From Symsagittifera roscoffensis (lineage: Eukaryota > Xenacoelomorpha > Acoela > Convolutidae): DNA of 64,000 bases. The stretch spans positions 59,630,594 to 59,694,593 of the forward strand of contig NC_087067.1 in assembly GCF_963678635.1 (NCBI RefSeq). Direction: 5' to 3'. Under the pieces are notes generated by a model that was not told where the DNA came from, searched no databases, and was given only the letters and a program-made list of their open reading frames with translations. The position numbers were made by a program, and so were the translations under genes. This document shows, piece by piece, positions 53,531-64,000 of the stretch (its first letter is position 1; each line of letters opens with the position of its first letter).

Positions 53531-54779
53531 TAACGTTGTAGGTCCAGACCCCAGATTACTGGAATTAGGCGCAAAATAACGCACAAATTGAGCACTTAAA
53601 CTGAAGATCAAAAAAATGAAGGGTGTCAGAGGGCTGGCTTAAGAGGCACAGCCCTCTGACCTGTACCCATATGCCAGAAAATCTGACACATGGGTACAAA
53701 AAAGAAATCATCAAAAAACTGCAAAAAACAGTTTTTTATTTAAAAAAGTCAATCAGAAAGTAGGAAAGAGCTGGTCTTATTAATAATCAGTGTCTTGGAG
53801 GATATTTTGATCTATCATTTAAGACTTGAAGAGATTTTTTTTTTGACAAAAAAGTTTCAAAAAACTACAAGTGTTAACGTTGTAGGTCCAGACCCCAGAT
53901 TACTGGAATTAGGCGCAAAATAACGCACAAATTGAGCACTTAAACTGAAGATCAAAAAAATGAAGGGTGTCAGAGGGCTGGCTTAAGAGGCACAGCCCTC
54001 TGACCTGTACCCATATGCCAGAAAATCTGACACATGGGTACAAAAAAGAAATCATCAAAAAACTGCAAAAAACAGTTTTTTATTTAAAAAAGTCAATCAG
54101 AAAGTAGGAAAGAGCTGGTCTTATTAATAATCAGTGTCTTGGAGGATATTTTGATCTATCATTTAAGACTTGAAGAGATTTTTTTTTTGACAAAAAAGTT
54201 TCAAAAAAATTACATGTGTTAACTTTGTAGGTCCAGACCCCAGATTACTGGAAATAGGCGCAAAATGACGCACACATTGAGCACTTAAACTGAAGATAAA
54301 AAAAATGAAGGGTGTCAGAGGGCTGGCTCAAGAGGCACAGCCCTCTGACCTGTACCCATATGCCAGAAAATCTGACACATGGGTACAAAAAAGAAATCAT
54401 CAAAAAACTGCAAAAAACAGTTTTTTATTTAAAAAAGTCAATCAGAAAGTAGGAAAGAGCTGGTCTTATTAATAATCAGTGTCTTGGAGGATATTTTGAT
54501 CTATCATTTAAGACTTGAAGAGATTTTTTTTTTGACAAAAAAGTTTCAAAAAAATTACATGTGTTAACTTTGTAGGTCCAGACCCCAGATTACTGGAAAT
54601 AGGCGCAAAATGACGCACACATTGAGCACTTAAACTGAAGATAAAAAAAAATAAAGGGTGTCAGAGGGCTGGCTCAAGAGGCACAGCCCTCTGACCTGTA
54701 CGCATATGCCAGAAAACCTGACACATGGGTACAAAAAAAATCAAAAAACAGCAAAAAACAGTTTTATTTTTTTAAAATT
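53531..54779. repeat. Recently amplified satellite A units at the right edge of array 2
   Basis: Consecutive units starting at 53,531, 53,875, 54,220 and 54,564 (spacing 344-345 bp) share private variants (AAAAAAGAAATCATC, GAAAGTAGGAAAGAGC, AATAATCAGTGTC, TTTTTGACAAAAAAG) and look virtually identical. The newest copies lie directly at the border with satellite B. Confidence 0.9.
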
Positions 54780-57700
54780 AACCCTTCCCAGGTACCCTTA
54801 AGAAGTTATGAAGGCATTACAAAACCCAAAAAGGCAGCACTGGCTTTCAAATTTGTGAAAACTCACATAATGTCTGGTAGTCAAGACCAAAAAGAAAGAA
54901 AAACTGCCAGTAATGTGACGACATTTTTTTCGAACAAAAAATCACCACAGCGCAAATTCGCTTCTGCAACTATCACCTACCTAGTAGATTTGACGAATGC
55001 AACAACAAAGAACACATCAAGATGACTTAACTAACCACACACTGTCCTCAAAAATGAAAAAACTTGTACCACAAAAAACCGCATAAAAGATGAACACAGA
55101 AAAAGACATATTTCAGAAACATTAACACCGAAATCAAAAACTTAGTACTCCCAGGAACCGTCAGCATGGCCACAACGCATTAACACCCCGAAAAAGCGTC
55201 GCTGGGTATTTCATTGATGTCAAAACTGAAGAAACATTCAGTAGCCAAGACCAAAAGCAGGTGGAAACTACCAATTTGTGACAACTTTATTGAGAAAAAA
55301 ACACTCCAGCGCGAATTCGCTAGTGCAACAATCGCAACACTAGTAGAATTGAAAAAATGAACGAAAATGAGCACATCAAAAAAACTATGTCAACCAGTCA
55401 CTTTGATCAAAAATGGAAAAACTTGTAACGAGAAAAACCGCATCACTGATAGACACATAAAAAAACATGATTCCAGTAAAAAAAAGTGAAATCAATAATT
55501 AGGCCTTTCCAGGTACCCTTTACAAGTTATAAAGGCATCACCAAACCCAAAAAGGCACCACTGCCTATCAAATTTGTGAAAACTCACATAATGTCTGGTA
55601 GTCAAGACCAAAAAGAAAGAAAAACTGCCAGTAATGTGACGACATTTTTTTCGAACAAAAAATCACCACAGCGCAAATTCGCTTCTGCAACTATCACCTA
55701 CTTAGTAGATTTGACGAATAAATTAACAGTGAACACATCAAGATGACTTAACTAGCCAAACACTGTCCTCAAAAATGAAAAAACTTGTATCACAAAAAAT
55801 CGCATAAAAGATTAACACAAAAAAACACATATTTCAGAAAAATTAACACCAAAATCAAAAACTTAGTACTCCCAGGAACTGTCAGCATGTCCACAATGCA
55901 TTAACACTCCGAAAAAGCGTCGCTGGGTATTTCAAAGATGTCAAAACTGAAGAAACATTCAGTAGCCAAGACCAAAAGCAGGTGGAAACTACCAATTTGT
56001 GACAACTTTATTGAGAAAAAAATACTCCAGCGCAAATTCGCTAGTGCAACAATCGCAATACTAGTAGAATTGAATAATTGAACAGAAATGAGCACATCAA
56101 AAAAACTATGTCAACCAGTCACTGTGATCAAAAATGGAAAAAGTGTAACGAGAAAAACCGCATCACTGATAGACACATAAAAAGACATGATTCCAGTAAA
56201 AAAAAAAGTGAAATCAATAATTAAACCTTCCCAGGTACCCTTAACAAGTTATAAAGGCATCACCAAACCCAAAAAGGCACCACTGTCTTTCAAATTTGTG
56301 AAAACTCAAATAATGTCTGGCAGTCAAGACCAAAAAGAAAGAAAAACTGCCAGTACTGTGACGACAATTTTTTTTCGAACAAAAAATCACCACAGCGCAG
56401 TTTCGCTTCTGCAACTATCGCCTACCCAGTAGATTTGACGAATGAAACAACAATGAACACATCAAGATGACTTAACTATCCACACACTGTCCTCAAAAAT
56501 GAAAAAACTTGTACCACAAAAAACCGCAAAAAAGATGAACACAGAAAAAGACATGCTTCCAGGAAAAAAAGTGAAATCAATAATTAGGCCTTCCCAGGTT
56601 CCCTTAATAACTTATAAAGGCTTTAACAAACCCAAAAAGGCAGCACTTGCTTTCAAACTTGTGAAAACTCAAATAATGTCTGGTAGTCAAGACCAAAAAG
56701 AAAGAAAAACTGCCAGTAATGTGACGACATTTTTTTCGAACAAAAAATCACCACAGCGCAAATTCGCTTCTGCAACTATCGCTTTCCTAGTAGATTTGCC
56801 GAATGAAACAATAATGAACACATCAAGATGACTTAACTATCCACACACTGTCCTCAAAAATGAAAAAACTTGTACCACAAAAAACAGCATAAAAGATGAA
56901 CACAGAAAAAGACATATTTCAGAAACATTAACACCGAAATCAAAAACTTAGTACTCCCAGGAACCGTCAGCATGGCCACAACGCATTAACACCCCGAAAA
57001 AGCGTCGCTGGGTATTTCAGAGATGTCAAAACTGAAGAAACATTCAGTAGCCAAGAACAAAAGCAAGTGGAAACTACCAATTCGTGACAACTTTATTGAG
57101 AAAACAACACTCCAGCCAGAATTCGCTAGTGCAACAATCGCAACACCAGTAGAATTGAATAAATGAACAAAAATGAGCACATCAAAAAAACTATGTCAAC
57201 CGGTCACTGTGATCAAAAATGGAAAAACTTGTAACGAGAAAAACCGCATCACTGATAGACACATAAGAAGACATGATTCCAGTAAGAAAAAAGTGAAATC
57301 AATAATTAGGCCTTCCCAGGTACCCTTAACAAGTTATAAAGGCATCACCAAACCCAAAAAGGCACCACTGCCTTTCAAATTTGTGAAAACTCAAATAATG
57401 TCTGGTAGTCAAGACCAAAAAGAAAGAAAAACTGCCAGTAATGTGACATTTTTTTCAAACAAAAATTCACCACAGCGCAAATTCACTTCTGCAACTATCG
57501 CTTTTCTAGTAGATTCGACGAATGAAACAATAATGAACACATCAAGATGACTTAACTAGCCACACACTGTCCTCAAAAATGAAAAAACTTGTACCAAAAA
57601 AGACCGCATAAAAGATGAACACAGAAAAAGACATATTTCAGAAAAACTAACACCAAAATCAAAAGCATAGTACTCCCACGAACCGTCAGCATGGCTACAA

Positions 57701-60700
57701 GGCATTAACAACCCGAAAAAGCGTCGCTGGGTATTTCAAAGATGTCAAAACTGAAGAAACATTCAGTAGCCAAGACCAAAAGCAAGTGGAAACTACCAAT
57801 TTGTGACAACTTTATTGAGACAAAAACACTCCAGCGCGAATTCGCGAGTGCAACAATCGAAACACTAGTAGATTTGAATCAATGAACAAAAATGAGCACA
57901 TCAAAAAACTATGTCAACCAGTCACTGTGATCAAAAATGGAAAAACTTGTAACGAGAAAAACCGCATCACTGATAGACACATAAAAAGACATGATTCCAG
58001 GAAAAAAAATTGAAATCAATAATTAAGCCTTCCCAGGTACGCTTAACAAGTTGTAAAAGCATCAACAAACCCAAAAAGGCACCACAGCCTTTCAAATTTG
58101 TCAAAATTCAAATAATGTCTGGTAGTCAAGACCAAAAGGAAAGAAAAACTGCCAGTACTGTGACGACAATTTTTTCGAACAAAAAATCACCACAGCACAA
58201 ATTCGCTTCTGCAACTATCGCCTAACTAGTAAATTTGACGAATGAAACAACAATGAACACATCAAGATGACTTAACTAGCCACACACTGCCCTCAAAAAT
58301 GAAAAAAATTTGTACCACAAAAAATCGCATCAAAGATGAACACAAAAAAGGACATTTTTCAGAAACGTAAATAGCAAAAATAAAAACTTAGTACTCCCAG
58401 GAACTGCCAGTTTGTCCACAACGCATTAACTCCCCCGAAAAAGCGTCGCTGGGTATTTCAAAGATGTCAAAACTGAAGAAACAATCAGTAGCCAAGACCA
58501 AAAGCAAGTGGAAACTACCAATTTGTGACAACTTTATTGAGACAAAAACACTCCAGCGCAAATTCGCTAGTGCAACAATCGCAACACTAGTAGAATTGAA
58601 TAAATGAACAAAAATGAGCACATCAAAAAAACTATGTCAACCAGTCACTGTGATCAAAAATGGAAAAACTTGTAAAGAGAAAAACCGCATCACTGATAGA
58701 CACATAAAAAGACATATTTCCAGTAAAAAAAAGTGAAATCAATAATTAAGCCTTCCCAAGTACCCTTAACAAGTTATAAAGGCATTATCAAACCCAAAAA
58801 GGCACCACTGCCTTTCAAATTTGTGAAAACTCAAATAATGTCTGGTAGTCAAGACCAAAAAGAAAGAAAAACTGCCAGTAATGTGACGACATTTTTTTCG
58901 AACAAAAAATCACCACATCGCAAATTCGCTTCTGCAACTATCGCTTTCCTAGTCGATTTGACGAATGAAACAATAATGAACACATCAAGATGACTTAACT
59001 ATCCACACACTGTCCTCAAAAATGAAAAAACTTGTACCACAAAAAACCGCATAAAAGATGAACACAGAAAAAGACATATTTCAGAAACATTAACACCGAA
59101 ATCAAAAACTTAGTACTCCCAGGAACCGTCAGCATATTCACAACGCATTAACACCCCGAAAAAGCGTCGCTGGGTATTTCAAAGATGTCAAAACTGAAGA
59201 AACATTCAGTAGCCAAGACCAAAAGCAAGTGGAAACTACCAATTTGTGACAACTTTATTGAGAAAAAAACACCCCAGCGCGAATTCGCTAGTGCAACAAT
59301 CGCAACACCAGTAGAATTGAATACATGAACAAAAATGAGCACTTCAAAAAAACTATGTCAACCAGTCACTGTGATCAAAAATGGAAAAACTTGTAACGAG
59401 AAAAACCGCATCACTGATAAACACATAAAAAGACATGATTCCAATAAAAAAAAAGAAGTGAAATCAATAATTAGGTCTTCCCAGGTACCCTTAACAAGTT
59501 ATAAAGGCATCACCAAACCCAAAAAGGCACCACTGCCTTTCAAATTTGTGAAAACTCAAATAATGTCTGGTAGTCAAGACCAAAAAGAAAGAAAAACTGC
59601 CAGTAATGTGACATTTTTTTCGAACAAAAAATCACCACAGCGCAAATTCGCTTCTACAACTATCGCTTTGCTAGTAGATTCGACGAATGAAACAATAATG
59701 AACACATCAAGATGACTTAACTAGCCACACACTGTCCTCAAAAATGAAAAAACTTGTACCACAAAAGACCGCATAAAAGATGAACACAGAAAAAGAAAAA
59801 GAAAGACCAAAAGCAAGTGGAAACTACCAATTTGTGACAATTTTATTGAGACAAAAACACTCCAGCGCGAATTCACGAGTGCAACAATCGCAACACTAGT
59901 AGTTTTGAATAAGTGATCAAAAATGAGCACATCAAAAAAACTATGTCAACCAGTCACTGTGATCAAAAATGGAAAAACTTGTAACGAGAAAAACCGCATC
60001 ACTGATAGACACATAAAAAAGACATGATTCCAGGAAAAAAAGTGAAATCAATAATTAAGCCTTCCCAGGATCCCTTAAGAGTTATAAAGGCATCACTAAA
60101 CCCAAAAAGGCATCACTAGTCAAGACCAAAAAGAAAGAAAAACTGCCAGTACTATGACGACAATTTTTTTCGAACAAAAAATCACCACAGCGCAACTTCG
60201 CTTCTGCAACTATCGCCTATCAAGTAGATTTGACGAATGAAACAACAATGAACACATCAAGATGACTTGACTAGCCACACACTGTTCTCAAAGATCGCAA
60301 ATTCGCTCCTCCAACTATCGCCTAACCAGTAAATTTGACGAATGAAACAACAATGAACACATCAAGATGACTTAACTAGCCACACACTGTCCTCAAAAAT
60401 GAAAAAAATTTGTACCACAAAAAAATCGCATCAAAGATGAACACAAAAAAAGACATATTTCAAAAACATAAATAGCAAAGATAAAAACTTAGTACTCCCA
60501 GGAACCGTCAGCATGTCCACAACGCATTAACACCCCGAAAAAGCGTCGCTGGATATTTCAAAGATGTCAAAACTGAAGAAACATTCAGCAGCCAAGACCA
60601 AAAGCAAGTGGAAACTACCAATTTGTGACAACTTTCATGAGACAAAAACACTCCAGCGCGAATTCGCTAGTGCAACAATCGCAACACTAGTAGAATTGAA

Positions 60701-63700
60701 TAAATGAACAAAAATGAGCACATCAAAAAAACTATGTCAACCAGTCACTCTGATCAAAAATGGAAAAACTTGTAACGAGAAAAACAGCATCACTGATAGA
60801 CACATAAAAAGACATGATTCCAGTAAAAAAAAAGTGAAATCAATAATTAAGCCTTCCCAGGTACCCAGGCATCACCAAACCCAAAAAGGCACCACTGCCT
60901 TTCAAATTTGTGAAAACTCAAATAATGTCTGGTAGTCAAGACCAAAAAGAAAGAAAAACTGCCAGTAATGTGACGACATTTTTTCAAACAAAAAATCACC
61001 ACAGCGCAAATTCGCTTCTGCAACTACCGCCTAACCAGTAAATTTGACGAATGAAACAACAATGAACACATCAAGATGACTTAACTAGCCACACACTGTC
61101 CTCAAAAATGAAAAAAATTTGTACCACAAAAAAATCGCATCAAAGATGAACACAAAAAAAGACATATTTCAAAAACATAAATAGCAAAGATAAAAACTTA
61201 GTACTCCCAGGAACCGTCAGCATGTCCACAACGCATTAACACCCCGAAAAAGCGTCGCTGGATATTTCAAAGATGTCAAAACTGAAGAAACATTCAGCAG
61301 CCAAGACCAAAAGCAAGTGGAAACTACCAATTTGTGACAACTTTCATGAGACAAAAACACTCCAGCGCGAATTCGCTAGTGCAACAATCGCAACACTAGT
61401 AGAATTGAATAAATGAACAAAAATGAGCACATCAAAAAAACTATGTCAACCAGTCACTCTGATCAAAAATGGAAAAACTTGTAACGAGAAAAACAGCATC
61501 ACTGATAGACACATAAAAAGACATGATTCCAGTAAAAAAAAAGTGAAATCAATAATTAAGCCTTCCCAGGTACCCAGGCATCACCAAACCCAAAAAGGCA
61601 CCACTGCCTTTCAAATTTGTGAAAACTCAAATAATGTCTGGTAGTCAAGACCAAAAAGAAAGAAAAACTGCCAGTAATGTGACGACATTTTTTCAAACAA
61701 AAAATCACCACAGCGCAAATTCGCTTCTGCAACTACCGCCTAACTAAAAAATTTGACGAATGAAACAACAATAAACACATCAAGATGACTTAACTAGCCA
61801 CACACTGTCCTCAAAAATGAAAAAATTTGTACCAGAAAAAACCGCATAAAAGATGAACACAGAAAAAGACATATTTCAGAAACATTAACACCAAAATCAA
61901 AAACTTAGTACTCCCAGGAACCGTCAGCATGGCGACATTGCATTAACTCCCCGAAAAAGCGTCGCTGGGTAATTCAAAATGTCAAAACTGAAGAAACATT
62001 CAGTAGCCAAGACCAAAAGCAAGTGGAAACTACCAATTTGTGCCCATTTTATTGAGAAAAAAACACTCCAGCGCGAATTCGCTAGTGCAACAATCGCAAC
62101 ACTAGTAGAACTGAAAAAATGAACAAAAATGAGCACATCAAAAACACTATGTCAACTGGTCACGGTGATCAAAAATAGAAAAACTTGTAACGAGAAAAAC
62201 CGCATCACTGATAGACACATAAAAAGACATGATTCCAGTAAAAAAAAAGTGAAATCAATAATTAAGCCTTCCCAGGTACCCTTAACAAATTATAAAGGCA
62301 TCACCAAACCCAAAAAGGCACAACTGCCTTTCAAATTTGTGAAAACTCAAATAATGTCTGGTAGTCAAGACCCAAAAAAAAGAAAAACTGCCAGTAATGT
62401 GACGACATTTTTTTTGACCAAAAAATCACCACAGCGCAAATTCGCTTCTGCAACTATCGCTTTCCTAGTAGATTTGACGAATGAAACAAAAACGAACACA
62501 TCAAGATGACTTAACTAGCCACACACTGTCCTCAAAAATGAAAAAACTTGTACCACAAAAAACCGCATAAAAGATGAACACAGAAAAAGACATATTTCAG
62601 AAACATTAACACCAAAATCAAGAACTTAGTACTCCCAGGAACAGTCAGCATGGCTACAACGCATTAACACCCCGAAAAAGCGTCGCTGGGTATTTAAAAG
62701 ATGTCAAAACTGAAGAAACATTCAGTAGCCAAGACCAAAAGCAAGTGGAAACTACCAACTTGTGACAACTTTATTGAGAAAAAAACATTCCAGCGCGAAT
62801 TCGCTAGTGCAACAATCGCAACACTAGTAGAATTGAATAAATGAACAAAAAAGAGCACATCAAAAAAACTGTGTCAACTAGTCACTGTGATCAAAAATGG
62901 AAAAACTTGTAACGAGAAAAACCGCATCACTGATAGACACAGAAAAATACATGATTCCAGTAAAAAAAAATTAAGTCAATAATTAAGCCTTCCCAGGTAC
63001 CCTTAACAATTTAAAAAGGCATCACAAAACCCAAAAAGGCACCACTGCCTTTTAAATGTGTGAAAACTAAATAATGTCTGGTAGTCAAGACCCAATAGAA
63101 AGAAAAACTGCCAGTAATGTGACGACAATTTTTTCGAACAAAAAATCACCACAGCGCAAATTCGCTTCTGCAGCTACCGCATAACCAGTAATTTTGACGA
63201 ATGAAACAACAATGAACACATCAATATGACTTAATTAGCCACACACTGTTCTCAAAAATGAAAAAACTTGTACCACAAAAAACCGCATAAAAGATGAACA
63301 CAGAAAAAGACATATTTCAGAAACATTAACACCAAAATCAAAAACTTAGTACTCCCAGGAACCGTTAGCATGGCGAACACGCATTAACACCCCGAAAAAG
63401 CGTCGCTGGGTAATTCAAAGATGTCAAAACTGAAGAAACATTCAGTAGCCAAGACCAAAAGCAAGTGGAAACTACCAACTTGTGACAACTTTATTGAGAA
63501 AAAAACATTCCAGCACGAATTTGCTAGTGCAACAATCGCAACACTAGTAGAATTGAATAAATGAACAAAAATGAGCACATCAAATAAACTATGTCAACTA
63601 GTCACTGTGATCAAAAATGGAAAAACTTGTAACGAGAAAAACCGCATCACTGATAGACACATAACAAGACATGATTCCAGTAAAAAAAAGTGAAGTCAAT

Positions 63701-64000
63701 AATTAAGCCTTCCCAGGTACCCTTAACAATTTAAAAAGGCATCACCAAACCCAAAAAGGCACCACTGCCTTTTAAATTTGTGAAAACTAAAAAATGTCTG
63801 GTAGTCAAGACCCAAAAGAAAGAAAAACTGCCAGTAATGTGACGACATTTTTTTCGGACAAAAAATCACCACAGCGCAAATTCGCTTCTGCAGCTACCGC
63901 CTAACCAGTAATTTTGACGAATGAAACAACAATGGACACATCAATATGACTTAATTAGCCACACACTGTCCTCAAAAATGAAAAAAACTTGTACCACAAA
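54780..64000. repeat. Satellite B, second array (about 13 dimeric units, runs off the window)
   Basis: Units of about 710-721 bp are built of two diverged halves. Half 1 has GTCAAGACCAAAAAGAAAGA, AGCGCAAATTCGCTTCTGCA, AACACATCAAGATGACTTAA and ACAGAAAAAGACATATTTCA. Half 2 has GCCAAGACCAAAAGCAAGTG, CAGCGCGAATTCGCTAGTGC, GAGCACATCAAAAAAACTAT and CACATAAAAAGACATGATTC. The two halves align over their length, so the basic monomer is about 360 bp. Odd steps occur (for example 1,085 bp between the half-2 marks at 55,901 and 56,986), meaning one half was gained. The plus strand is strongly A-rich with C over G, which leaves few stops and yields periodic open frames: a Lys-rich plus-strand frame of up to 126 codons (57,173; 59,335; 62,129) and a 64-codon minus-strand frame (55,180 and others). 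I do not call these genes. Confidence 0.96.
60320..61740. repeat. Near-perfect 709-bp tandem duplication in satellite B
   Basis: Two consecutive satellite B dimers are essentially identical, including a private deletion that joins GGTACCC directly to AGGCATCACC (about 60,860 and 61,570) and the variants AAAAACAGCATC and TTTCATGAGAC. The spacing of corresponding points is 709 bp (60,714 to 61,423). This is a very recent unequal exchange or an assembly duplication. Confidence 0.9.

Larger units (their letters stand above)
32185..54779. repeat. Satellite A, second array (about 64 units)
   Basis: This has the same unit, orientation and dyads as the first array. It begins inside a unit (AAATCTGACAAATGGATAC), then shows a divergent family, then a long copy of the first array, then further variants (AATAACGCACACATTGAGC; CCATAAGCCAG) at 47,370-53,500. 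One unit near 51,960 is truncated (TTAATTTGTAAAAAACAGC), and at 51,640 there is a small internal duplication (TGGAAATATGGAAATAGG). It ends at a junction to satellite B that shares ATTAA between both repeats. Confidence 0.97.

Noticed and set aside
14371-54770. Many 60-90 codon open frames in satellite A, on both strands (for example the MSEGWLKRHSPLTCTHMPEN and MYPCVRFSGIWVQVRG families)
   Set aside because: They repeat with the 350-bp unit, end in the homopolymer tracts, and vary in frame with T/A-run length. They are shadows of the satellite and not genes.
14421-54779. CRISPR-like array
   Set aside because: Units are about 350 bp, wholly repetitive without unique spacers, in a eukaryotic genome.
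54780-64000. Minus-strand 64-codon frames of satellite B (MLIFVHLFNSTSV family) as a membrane peptide gene
   Set aside because: They occur once per half-2 copy, have no conserved upstream signals, and are explained by the A-rich plus strand giving a stop-poor, hydrophobic complement.
14421-64000. Hammerhead ribozymes inside the satellites
   Set aside because: Neither unit shows CUGANGA followed by a stem and GAAA on either strand; CACTGATAGACAC in satellite B lacks the required core.
14421-64000. CENP-B box or telomere repeat in the satellites
   Set aside because: No stretch matches the CENP-B box pattern, and there are no TTAGGG or TTAGG arrays.

Overview
This is a eukaryotic, almost certainly metazoan, window. 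It is AT-rich and intron-poor, and it is made of decayed mobile DNA followed by satellite DNA. The pointers to an animal are a copy of a CSL (RBPJ / Suppressor of Hairless) Notch-pathway transcription factor, a Penelope-like element, fragments of an APE-type LINE, and a chuvirus-like glycoprotein relic. I cannot name the species; an invertebrate is the best guess. I see no intact long protein-coding gene, and no tRNA, rRNA, CRISPR or bacterial-style operon.

Layout. 1-14,375 is a graveyard of single-copy and mobile fragments. It holds a LINE reverse-transcriptase piece on the minus strand (1,944-2,262), a Penelope-like retroelement (PLE) on the plus strand (2,872-4,412), and two abutting long inverted repeats (4,395-4,829), the first of which re-uses the PLE's own 3' tail. 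A hammerhead-like motif lies at 5,061-5,096 (minus strand). A LINE endonuclease piece follows on the minus strand (7,733-8,325). Next is an intronless CSL-like copy with two frameshifts (8,593-10,129), and then a multiply broken plus-strand reading region (11,230-14,275) whose larger part looks like a class III viral fusion glycoprotein of the chuvirus type.

14,376-64,000 (about 77% of the window) is tandem satellite DNA in an alternating A-B-A-B order. Satellite A has a unit of about 344-354 bp and occupies 14,421-30,170 and 32,185-54,779. Satellite B has a unit of about 710-721 bp that is itself a dimer of two diverged halves of about 360 bp; it occupies 30,171-32,184 and 54,780 to the window end. 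Satellite A shows nested higher-order structure. The whole first A array reappears in the second array at 35,459 to about 47,370 with the same order of variant units, and the length difference is explained by local gains and losses of whole units. The short open frames found throughout the satellites are periodic by-products of the repeats.

The fragments do not form a pathway. The biology here is genome dynamics: retroelement decay, a gene copy, viral capture, and satellite amplification by unequal exchange. The items most worth a second look are the PHD finger placed inside the PLE reverse transcriptase, the divergent intronless CSL copy, the viral glycoprotein relic at the satellite border, and the nested satellite duplications.
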